From Pseudomonas fluorescens (GTDB lineage Bacteria; Pseudomonadota; Gammaproteobacteria; Pseudomonadales; Pseudomonadaceae), in contig NZ_MSDF01000021.1 of assembly GCF_002022275.1 (NCBI RefSeq), positions 194,668-258,667 on the forward strand: a stretch of DNA of 64,000 nucleotides, given 5' to 3'. The notes under the pieces were generated by a model. That model made no database searches. It was not told where the DNA came from and saw only the letters and a program-made list of their open reading frames with translations. Positions 33,872 to 41,011 of this stretch are shown in pieces. The translations under genes and the position numbers were made by a program. The number at the start of each line of letters is the position of its first letter. Within the stretch, counting starts at the first letter, position 1.

Positions 33872-33969
33872 GCCACCGTGGGCGAATTCGCCCACTTCGT
33901 GGTCTATCTCACTGCCAACGCTTTATGTCATCAGGCCATTTATCGGCCGTTTGGGAGAACCTTGCTCGT

Positions 33970-36267
33970 ATGATTCGCACGCTGCCCGCCCTTTTTGCCC
34001 TGTTGTTTGCCGCGCCTTTGATGGCCGCGCCGGCGGGGCAACAAACGCTGTTCAATTTCGTCCGGCCTGCCGATGTGGTCAAGGTGGCGACTCAGGACGC
34101 CAGCCTGCCGCAGTACAACGCCGAACAAACCGCCGAGGGCGAGGTGCTGCGCCGCATCACTTTCAACCCGGCCGCCGAACCGAGCCTGGTGCTCAGCCCG
34201 CAGGCCGGTACCTGGGACTGGTCGCAGTCGGGCGCCATGAGCCTGCGCATTCAGAGTGCCATGGACTGGGCGCTGACCCTGTACGTCAAGGTGCAGAGTA
34301 CGGACGGCAAGACGCTGGTCAGCCGCATCGACCTGCCGGCTGGCCCGGCGCAAACCCTGTTGATTCCGCTGCAAGCCCAGTCGCCGCTGAGCCAGGGCAT
34401 GAAGGCTGGCCCGCCGATGCCCATTACCGTGGACGGTCAGCGTGTGTTGCTGGGCAGCAGTGCCGGGGAAATCGATCGCAGCCAGGTGGCGTCGGTGACC
34501 CTGTCGATGATCAAGCCCAATGCAGCGCAAAGCATCCTGCTGGAGCGCTTCGGTGTGCAGGACATTGAGCCGGTGGTGAAGGCAGCCTACAGCGAATTGG
34601 TGGATGCGTATGGCCAGTCCACTCGTGCGCGCTGGCCGGAAAAAGTCAGCAGCGACGAACAACTCAAGGCCGCCGCCACCAAGGAGCAACAACAGCTCAA
34701 GGGCTGGCTGGCTGAGCGTGACAAATCATCCCTGGACCAATACGGCGGCTGGAACAAAGGCCCTGCGTTCGAGGCCAGTGGTTTTTTCCGCACCGAGAAG
34801 CGCGATGGCCGCTGGTACCTCGTGACGCCGGAAGGTCATCCGTTTTACTCCCTGGGCGTCAACACCGTCGCTCCCGACAACAACCAGACCTATGTGGCCG
34901 GGCGCGAGTGGATGTTTGCCGCGTTGCCCAAATCGGGCGAGCCGTTCGACAAATACTACGGCCGAGGTGACAACCGTGGCGGCAACGGTGCCGACCAGGG
35001 CCGCAGTTTCAACGTGGGCCGTTGGTACGATTTCTACGGCGCCAACCTGCAGCGCACCTACGGTGGCGAAGGGTTCGACCAGAAGCGCTGGGTGACCCAC
35101 ACCCTTGACCGTCTGCAAGCCTGGGGCTTCAACACCGTGGGTAACTGGAGCGACGAAGGGTTGGCCACCGCCGACCGCGTGCCCTACACCTTGCCGCTGT
35201 CGATCGTCGGCGATTACGCGAGCATCAGCACCGGCACCGATTGGTGGGGCGGCATGCCTGACCCGTTCGACCCGCGCTTTGCCATGGCCACCGAGCGTGC
35301 CGTGGCCATTGCGGCCCGCGACCACCGTGATGACCCGTGGCTGATCGGCTACTTCGCCGACAACGAACTGGCTTGGGCCGGGCCGGGTGACGATCCGAAA
35401 TCCCGTTACGCCTTGGCCTACGGCACCCTGCGCATGACCACCGACGTACCGGCCAAGCGCGCGTTCCTCAAGCAACTGCGTGACAAATACCGCAACGAAG
35501 AGGGCCTGTCGAAAGCCTGGGGCATTCACTTGGCGGGTTGGGAATTGATGGAAGACCCGGGTTTCGAGCCGCCGATGCCGAGCCCTGAGCACCCGGAAAT
35601 CGAAGCCGACTTCAAATACTTCCAGAAGACTTTCGCCGATGCTTACTTCAAGACCATCTCCGACTCGCTGAAATGGCATGCGCCGAATCAGTTGCTGCTG
35701 GGTGGACGTTACGCCGTGAGCACCCCGGAAGCTGTGGCGTCCTGCGCGCAATATTGCGATGTGCTGAGCTTCAACATGTACACCCTCAAGCCGCAGGACG
35801 GTTATGACTTCGCCGCGTTGCGCGCGTTGGACAAACCGGTGCTGATCACCGAATTCAACTTCGGCTCGGCGGATCGCGGCCCGTTCTGGGGCGGCGTGAC
35901 GCAATTGGCGCGTGAAGAAGATCGCGGCGCGGCGTACAGCAACTTCCTCAAGCAGGCCATGGCTGAGCCGTCGATTGTCGGCGTGCATTGGTTCCAGTAC
36001 CTGGACCAGCCGGTGACCGGGCGTCTGTTGGATGGAGAAAACGGCCACTTCGGCCTGGTCGGCATTACCGATGTGCCTTTCCAGGGTTTTGTCGACAGTG
36101 TGCGTAAAAGCAACTTGGCGGCAGTCGACCAATTGGGCAAAGAGGCAGAAAAAGCCAAGGCGGCCAGCACCGTGCGTGAAAGTGAAGGCAGTAAAGCCGG
36201 GCATGACGGCAAAGGCGCGGGGCAGGGCGCCGGGCATGCCGGCGGGCACTCTGGAAATGGCCATTGA
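33970..36267 (+). CDS. Secreted beta-agarase/GH50-like glycoside hydrolase
   Basis: 765 residues from ATG 33970 (GGGAGAA upstream); the frame is open further upstream but that part overlaps dinG. Signal peptide to about residue 20 (APLMAAPA), an N-terminal beta-sandwich, and a TIM-barrel core with GRWYLVTPEGHPFYSLGVNTV, a putative acid/base Glu466 in YFADNELAW and nucleophile Glu628 in VLITEFNFGS. It presumably cleaves a galactan-like or other beta-linked polymer. The last 30 residues are a Gly/His/Lys-rich tail (GHDGKGAGQGAGHAGGHSGN), odd for the family. Pseudomonads annotate relatives as beta-agarase; substrate unproven. Confidence 0.8.
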   Translation: MIRTLPALFALLFAAPLMAAPAGQQTLFNFVRPADVVKVATQDASLPQYNAEQTAEGEVLRRITFNPAAEPSLVLSPQAGTWDWSQSGAMSLRIQSAMDWALTLYVKVQSTDGKTLVSRIDLPAGPAQTLLIPLQAQSPLSQGMKAGPPMPITVDGQRVLLGSSAGEIDRSQVASVTLSMIKPNAAQSILLERFGVQDIEPVVKAAYSELVDAYGQSTRARWPEKVSSDEQLKAAATKEQQQLKGWLAERDKSSLDQYGGWNKGPAFEASGFFRTEKRDGRWYLVTPEGHPFYSLGVNTVAPDNNQTYVAGREWMFAALPKSGEPFDKYYGRGDNRGGNGADQGRSFNVGRWYDFYGANLQRTYGGEGFDQKRWVTHTLDRLQAWGFNTVGNWSDEGLATADRVPYTLPLSIVGDYASISTGTDWWGGMPDPFDPRFAMATERAVAIAARDHRDDPWLIGYFADNELAWAGPGDDPKSRYALAYGTLRMTTDVPAKRAFLKQLRDKYRNEEGLSKAWGIHLAGWELMEDPGFEPPMPSPEHPEIEADFKYFQKTFADAYFKTISDSLKWHAPNQLLLGGRYAVSTPEAVASCAQYCDVLSFNMYTLKPQDGYDFAALRALDKPVLITEFNFGSADRGPFWGGVTQLAREEDRGAAYSNFLKQAMAEPSIVGVHWFQYLDQPVTGRLLDGENGHFGLVGITDVPFQGFVDSVRKSNLAAVDQLGKEAEKAKAASTVRESEGSKAGHDGKGAGQGAGHAGGHSGNGH

Positions 36268-36349
36268 TTCATGTTTGACGGGTTCACAAAACCTGCAATG
36301 GCTGGAACAATGGCCGCCATTTCTTACAGCGTTTTCCGAGGCGGCTTAG

Positions 36350-37495
36350 GTGCAGATTCAGGGTCATTACGAGCTCCAGTTCGAAGCGGTACGCGAGGCG
36401 TTCGCCGCGTTGTTCGATGACCCGCAGGAGCGTGGGGCCGGGCTCTGCATCCAGATCGGCGGCGAAACGGTCGTCGACCTGTGGGCCGGTACTGCCGACA
36501 AGGACGGCGCCGAAGCCTGGCACAGCGATACCATCGTCAACCTGTTTTCCTGCACCAAGACCTTCACCGCCGTCACGGCCCTGCAATTGGTGGCCGAGGG
36601 CAAGTTGAAACTCGACGCGCCGGTCGCCGATTACTGGCCTGAATTTACAGCGGCGGGCAAAGAAGCCATCACCCTGCGCCAGTTGCTCTGCCATCAGGCC
36701 GGGTTGCCGGCGATCCGCGTGATGTTGCCCACCGAAGCCCTCTACGACTGGCAATTGATGGTTGACACCCTGGCGGCCGAAGCCCCGTGGTGGACACCGG
36801 GCGAAGGGCATGGCTACGAAGCCATCACCTATGGCTGGCTGGTCGGTGAATTGCTGCGCCGCGCCGACGGGCGTGGGCCGGGGGAATCCATTGTGGCGCG
36901 GGTCGCGCGGCCATTGGGCCTGGACTTCCATGTAGGCCTGGCGGACGAAGAGTTTCACCGTGTTGCCCATATAGCGCGCAGCAAAGGCAATATGGGCGAT
37001 GAAGCCGCACAGCGTTTATTGCAAGTAATGATGCGTGAACCGGCGGCAATGACTACCCGTGCATTTGCCAACCCGCCGTCTATTCTGACCAGCACTAATA
37101 AGCCTGAATGGCGGCGCATGCAGCAGCCAGCGGCAAATGGTCACGGAAATGCGCGCAGCCTGGCGGGTTTTTATAGCGGATTGTTGGACGGTAGTTTGCT
37201 GGAAAGCGACATGCTCGAACAATTGACACGTGAACACAGTATCGGGCCGGATAAAACATTATTGACCCAGACCCGTTTTGGTCTGGGCTGCATGTTGGAT
37301 CAACCGCAATTGCCCAACGCCACGTTCGGCCTTGGCCCGCGTGCGTTTGGGCACCCTGGGGCTGGTGGTTCTGTGGGGTTTGCCGATCCGGAACATGATG
37401 TAGCATTTGGTTTCGTGACTAATACACTGGGGCCTTACGTACTTATGGACCCGCGTGCACAGAAGTTGGTCGGAATATTGGCCGGTTGTCTGTAA
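36350..37495 (+). CDS. Serine hydrolase, beta-lactamase class C/EstB family
   Basis: 381 residues from GTG 36350. The SxxK motif is Ser67-Cys-Thr-Lys70 (NLFSCTKTF), the Tyr motif lies in HGYEAITYGWLVGEL, and the third conserved element is GHPGAGGSVGFADPE. No signal peptide, so it is likely a cytoplasmic esterase or peptidase and not a drug-inactivating lactamase. It starts 82 bases after the agarase-like gene. Confidence 0.88.
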   Translation: MQIQGHYELQFEAVREAFAALFDDPQERGAGLCIQIGGETVVDLWAGTADKDGAEAWHSDTIVNLFSCTKTFTAVTALQLVAEGKLKLDAPVADYWPEFTAAGKEAITLRQLLCHQAGLPAIRVMLPTEALYDWQLMVDTLAAEAPWWTPGEGHGYEAITYGWLVGELLRRADGRGPGESIVARVARPLGLDFHVGLADEEFHRVAHIARSKGNMGDEAAQRLLQVMMREPAAMTTRAFANPPSILTSTNKPEWRRMQQPAANGHGNARSLAGFYSGLLDGSLLESDMLEQLTREHSIGPDKTLLTQTRFGLGCMLDQPQLPNATFGLGPRAFGHPGAGGSVGFADPEHDVAFGFVTNTLGPYVLMDPRAQKLVGILAGCL

Positions 37496-37638
37496 AGCGC
37501 TTGCTGTTTCACGTTTTTTTGTTACAAAGGCAACTATAAGAAGACGCTGAACGAAATTTTGTAACTTTAATGTTCTGTAAGCGTCTGTTTAACGGGTCAC
37601 CCAGACCCCCTGGTTTTTTCTCATTTTGTGGATATCTC

Positions 37639-38856
37639 ATGTTATCGAACAAGTCCTTGGCACTGGCGCTGTGCCTTACTATTACTGGCTGCGCACAAAC
37701 TCCACAAAATGATGCCGAAGGCGGGCATTGGTGGTCATTTGGATCTGACAAGGCTGCTACCAAGGACGCAGTGACCCAAACCGACGCCAAGCCGGATGCC
37801 CAACCCGCCGCTGGCGCCAAGCCTGCCGCGCCGGTCTCCGCCGCTGCCGCTGCCGCCAAGCCCGCTGCCCCAGTGGCCGCTGCTGCCGCTCCAGCGCCTG
37901 CCGCCGCCGCCGCTGCACCTGCACCGGTAGCCAAGGCTGACACCGGCTCCAGCTGGTGGCCGTTCTCCTCCAAAAGCGCCGACGAAAAGGCCGCCGATGC
38001 CAAGGCTGACCTGAAAGCCGACCTCAAGGCCGCAACCCCTGCCGCCCCTGCGGAGGCTGCGCCTGCTGTCGCCAAGACCGACACCGATACCAAATGGTGG
38101 TGGCCGTTCGAAAACAAGCCAAAACCATTGGCCAAGGTCGACGTGACCAATGTGCCGATGCCTGACCCGAAAATCACCCAAGCCTGGCTGGACGACTATG
38201 AGCCGCGCCTGCGCGCCGCCATCAAGGACAGCAACCTGCAACTGGAACGTCGCGAAAACGTTCTGGTAGTGATTGCGCCGGTAGACGGCTCCTACAACCC
38301 GAAACGCCCGGCGATGTTGCTGCCGGTCACATTGGGCCCTTTCACTCGCGTCGCCAAAGCTGTTGAAGGCGACCCGAAGACTGCCGTGCTTGTACTGGGT
38401 CACGTCGACACCACGGGTGCAGAACCGGTAAGCCAGGCCCTGACCCGCGAACGCGCGCAGTCCATTGCATCGATTTTCAGCCTCAGCGGCCTGAAGCAGG
38501 ATCGCCTGATGCTGCGCGGCATGGGTGACCTGATGCCACGCGCCGCCAACGACAGCAACCAGGGCCGCGCCCTGAACCGTCGCATGGAAATCATGTTCAC
38601 CCAGCGCACCACCATGCTGGCGTTGCTGAACAAATACAATTCCGGCAAACCGCCGGTTGCTGAAATGGTCGCCGTACAAACTGCGCCAGCGCCTGTGCCG
38701 GCACCGGCAGCGAAGAAAGCTGCGCCTGCGAAGAAAGCGCCGGTCAAAAAAGCCGCCGCCAAACCTGCAGCCAAAAAAGCCGCCGCCAAGCCTGCCGCGA
38801 AAAAACCTGCACCGAAGGCTGACGCCCCCGCTGCAAATGACCAGGCAAAAAACTGA
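37639..38856 (+). CDS. OmpA-family lipoprotein with Ala/Pro linker and Lys/Ala/Pro tail
   Basis: 405 residues from ATG 37639. Lipobox LTITGCAQ; a 110-residue low-complexity Ala/Pro/Lys linker with two WWxF motifs (GHWWSFGSD, SSWWPFSSK, plus KWWWPFENK); an OmpA-like domain (VLVLGHVDTTGAEPVSQALTRERAQSI, GRALNRRMEIMF); then a 60-residue tail of AKKA/PAKKA/KPAAKK repeats resembling histone H1 or AlgP. A cell-wall-binding outer-membrane lipoprotein is likely; the basic tail has no assigned role. Confidence 0.85.
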   Translation: MLSNKSLALALCLTITGCAQTPQNDAEGGHWWSFGSDKAATKDAVTQTDAKPDAQPAAGAKPAAPVSAAAAAAKPAAPVAAAAAPAPAAAAAAPAPVAKADTGSSWWPFSSKSADEKAADAKADLKADLKAATPAAPAEAAPAVAKTDTDTKWWWPFENKPKPLAKVDVTNVPMPDPKITQAWLDDYEPRLRAAIKDSNLQLERRENVLVVIAPVDGSYNPKRPAMLLPVTLGPFTRVAKAVEGDPKTAVLVLGHVDTTGAEPVSQALTRERAQSIASIFSLSGLKQDRLMLRGMGDLMPRAANDSNQGRALNRRMEIMFTQRTTMLALLNKYNSGKPPVAEMVAVQTAPAPVPAPAAKKAAPAKKAPVKKAAAKPAAKKAAAKPAAKKPAPKADAPAANDQAKN

Positions 38857-38883
38857 TTTGTTGAACCAGAAGGATAAAGCCGC

Positions 38884-39531
38884 ATGACCGAGGCACTCGC
38901 CGATATGCGCCGTGACTATACACGGGACGGTTTGAGCGAGGCGCAAGCCCCGGGCGAGCCGTTTGCTTTGTTCCACCAGTGGTTTGGCGATGCGGTGAAA
39001 ACCGAGCAGCCGCCGGTGGAGGCCAATGCCATGACGCTGGCCACGGTCGACGCTGACGGTCGCCCGCATTGCCGCATCCTGCTGCTCAAGGGCCTGGATG
39101 CGCAGGGCTTTACCTTCTTCACCAACTATCAGAGTGCCAAGGGCGAACAGCTTGCCGCGCAGCCGTTCGCGGCCATGACGTTCTTCTGGCCAACCCTTGA
39201 GCGCCAGGTGCGCATCGAAGGGCGGGTCGTGAAGGTCACGCCTGAAGAGTCGGACGCTTACTATCAGGTGCGGCCGTTGGGCAGCCGCCTGGGGGCCTGG
39301 GCGTCGCCGCAGAGCAAAGTCATCCGTGACCGCGAAGAACTGCACGAACTGCTCAAGGCCACCGAACAACGCTTCAGCGATACCCAACCCGATTGCCCCG
39401 AGCATTGGGGTGGCTACCGTCTGCTACCTGAGCGCATCGAGTTCTGGCAGGGCCGCGCCAGCCGCCTGCATGACCGCCTCAACTACCGCCTGCAAGCGGG
39501 CGAATGGACGCGCGAGCGCCTGGCGCCCTGA
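38884..39531 (+). CDS. pdxH: Pyridoxamine 5'-phosphate oxidase
   Basis: 215 residues, the usual length. Makes pyridoxal phosphate from pyridoxamine or pyridoxine phosphate using FMN. Conserved FMN and substrate elements: MTLATVDADGRPHCRILLLKGLDAQGFTFFTNYQSAKG, FFWPTLERQVRIEG, the RPLGSRLGAWASPQS block and the C-terminal RIEFWQGRASRLHDRLNYR. AAGGAT precedes the ATG, 28 bases after the OmpA-like gene. Confidence 0.97.
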   Translation: MTEALADMRRDYTRDGLSEAQAPGEPFALFHQWFGDAVKTEQPPVEANAMTLATVDADGRPHCRILLLKGLDAQGFTFFTNYQSAKGEQLAAQPFAAMTFFWPTLERQVRIEGRVVKVTPEESDAYYQVRPLGSRLGAWASPQSKVIRDREELHELLKATEQRFSDTQPDCPEHWGGYRLLPERIEFWQGRASRLHDRLNYRLQAGEWTRERLAP

Positions 39532-39570
39532 GCTTCACCATTCGTCATCTCTCCTGAATGTTGCAGGCCA

Positions 39571-39601
39571 CGCCGAAGTCCTTACTCAAGAGACTTCGGC
39601 G
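39571..39601. other. Hairpin between pdxH and slyB
   Basis: CGCCGAAGT and ACTTCGGCG form a 9-bp stem with a 13-base loop, 40 bases after the pdxH stop. No T tract follows on either strand; it may mark the 3' end of the pdxH message. Confidence 0.35.
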
Positions 39602-39794
39602 TACGCTGCTGTGCGTCTACAATGAGCGTGCGGCCATGACATTATTTGGAACAAGTTGAGTGCTACCGTTCGTCGAGTTTTCTGGTGCTGGCAGTCTGTA
39701 CTAAGGCTGAATGAAAGCAATTTTCTGCCTGGCTTGCCGTGACAGGCGCCAAGCCGCAGCGTCTAATGATTACCTGTCCTTTGGAGTTGAAGCT

Positions 39795-40259
39795 ATGCGT
39801 AAGTCCGTTTTACTAGTTGCCTGCTTTACCACCCTGTCGTTGCTGTTGGGTGGCTGCGCCTCGAGTCTGACCGGCGACTCGTACTCCCGTGACGAGGCGC
39901 GTCGTGTACAAACCGTTCGCATGGGCACCATTGAATCCCTGCGTCCCGTGAAAATCGAAGGCACCAAGACCCCAATCGGCGGCGCTGCCGGCGCAGTCAT
40001 CGGCGGCGTTGGCGGCAGCGCCATCGGCGGCGGTCGTGGCAGCATCGTGACCGCAGTGATCGGCGCCGTAGCCGGTGGCCTGCTGGGCTCGGCCACCGAA
40101 GAAGGCCTGACCCGCACCCAAGGCGTGGAAATCACCGTTCGCGAAGACGACGGCAGCATGCGTGCCTACGTCCAGGCGGTTGAAGAGAACGAAATCTTCC
40201 GCATCGGCGACCGCGTACGCATCATGACGGTAAACGGTACCAGCCGCGTTACGCGTTAA
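39795..40259 (+). CDS. slyB: SlyB-type glycine-zipper outer membrane lipoprotein
   Basis: 154 residues from ATG 39795 (TTGGAG upstream). Lipobox SLLLGGC; the central Gly-zipper pair GGAAGAVIGGVGGSAIGGGRG and VIGAVAGGLLGSATEEG spans the membrane; the C-terminal TRTQGVEITVREDDGS...FRIGDRVRIMTVNGTSRVTR is the SlyB/PcP family ending. SlyB proteins support outer-membrane integrity and are often PhoPQ-controlled. Followed by a strong terminator. Confidence 0.93.
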   Translation: MRKSVLLVACFTTLSLLLGGCASSLTGDSYSRDEARRVQTVRMGTIESLRPVKIEGTKTPIGGAAGAVIGGVGGSAIGGGRGSIVTAVIGAVAGGLLGSATEEGLTRTQGVEITVREDDGSMRAYVQAVEENEIFRIGDRVRIMTVNGTSRVTR

Positions 40260-40278
40260 GCGTCAGGTGTAGAAACAC

Positions 40279-40313
40279 AAAACCCCCAACCGGGTGACTG
40301 GTTGGGGGTTTTT
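40279..40313 (+). terminator. Intrinsic terminator of slyB
   Basis: AAAACCCCCAACC and GGTTGGGGGTTTT form a 13-bp stem with an 8-base loop, then TTTGGTTTT; it starts 20 bases after the slyB stop. Confidence 0.9.
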
Positions 40314-40380
40314 GGTTTTGGGGGATCGGGTTGCCCAAGCGTTTCGCGATGCGTTATTTCACATAGACAAAAATCCGGGC

Positions 40381-40413
40381 AAAAAAAACGCCTCAGTAGA
40401 GGCGTTTTTTTTT
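40381..40413. terminator. Second, bidirectional terminator
   Basis: ACGCCTC-AGTA-GAGGCGT with eight A before and nine T after it. It lies 68 bases beyond the slyB terminator with no gene between, so it may back up slyB termination or end a minus-strand transcript. Confidence 0.8.
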
Positions 40414-40443
40414 GCAATTCCAGTTTGCGGCTGGAGTTGCGTG

Positions 40444-40464
40444 CTCACAGGAAACAATGACCTG
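40444..40464 (+). repeat. 21-base direct repeat, copy 1
   Basis: CTCACAGGAAACAATGACCT plus G. An identical copy occurs at 40762-40782 in the same orientation, 318 bases away. Confidence 0.85.
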
Positions 40465-40761
40465 AACCGAATAGTACTGTCGACCCAAGCATCGCGCAAG
40501 ATAAGACGATAATCGGCAATCGATACTTCTCGCGTTTCTTTGGTGATTTTTTTGCAAAATTCAGCAACAGACTTTAAAGCGTGGAGCGAGAGATCCGGGC
40601 CACGTTCGACACACCTTCGACGCGGACGCTAAGTTAATATTGCTTCCGTTCCACGTTAATTTGTTGCGTGAGTTGGTTGGGTACGCGGGAGAATTCGGAC
40701 CGACTGCCACGGGCTTGCAACCCGTGCCGGATCCATGCAGTTGGACCATCAACCCGGCCGC

Positions 40762-40782
40762 CTCACAGGAAACAATGACCTG
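40762..40782 (+). repeat. 21-base direct repeat, copy 2
   Basis: Identical to 40444-40464, located 67 bases before the small ORF. The identical word in both copies suggests a shared regulatory element or a duplicated leader segment. Confidence 0.85.
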
Positions 40783-40848
40783 TATCCGAAGGCTCACATG
40801 TTCCGGTAAGTGCGCTGGAGGTAAGGCCCAACTCACGGAGGGCCGAGT

Positions 40849-40947
40849 ATGTCGAAGTTTGCACGACGTACGTGGAACCTCGCAGTGAATGCCCTGCGCT
40901 TTTATCATGTGTGGGTATTTCTGCGGGACAGCTTTGATGACCTGTAA
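40849..40947 (+). CDS. Candidate 32-residue small protein
   Basis: ATG at 40849 with a strong Shine-Dalgarno (ACGGAGGGCC) and stop TAA at 945-947. The peptide begins MSKFARRTWNLAVNALRFYH, continues VWVFLRDSFDDL, and is amphipathic, basic at the start and acidic at the end. A terminator follows at once. No homologue is recognised. The good ribosome site plus its own terminator argue for a real short gene or a dual-function small RNA. Confidence 0.5.
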   Translation: MSKFARRTWNLAVNALRFYHVWVFLRDSFDDL

Positions 40948-40961
40948 GGTTTGAGAAGTGG

Positions 40962-41000
40962 AGCCGCTTCGGTTTAAGCCGAGGCGGCTTTTTGGTTTTT
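40962..41000 (+). terminator. Intrinsic terminator of the small transcript
   Basis: AGCCGCTTCGGT-TTAA-GCCGAGGCGGCT is a 12-bp stem with two G-T pairs, followed by TTTTGGTTTTT. It lies 14 bases after the small ORF stop. The minus strand lacks a T run, so it serves the plus-strand transcript and not the chemoreceptor gene. Confidence 0.85.
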
Positions 41001-41011
41001 ACACGGCCACG

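Larger units (their letters stand above)
40314..40848. other. Gene-poor stretch upstream of the small ORF
   Basis: About 535 bases without a convincing gene. It holds a second terminator at 40381-40413, one copy of a 21-base direct repeat at 40444 and another at 40762, and a hairpin CACGGG-CTTGCAA-CCCGTG near 40708-40726. The right half probably forms a long transcribed leader of the ORF at 40849. I could not place its promoter. Confidence 0.5.

Noticed and set aside
33667..33969. Upstream extension of the agarase-like gene
   Set aside because: It lies over the dinG 3' end and precedes a clear signal peptide and ribosome site at 33970.
40690..40740. Possible tRNA-like structure
   Set aside because: Only one hairpin (CACGGG...CCCGTG) is present; there is no TTCGA arm, anticodon arm or acceptor stem.
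40561..40908. 115-codon minus-strand frame in the slyB-MCP gap
   Set aside because: No ribosome site, Cys/Ser/Pro-rich random-looking product, and it overlaps the better supported small plus-strand ORF.
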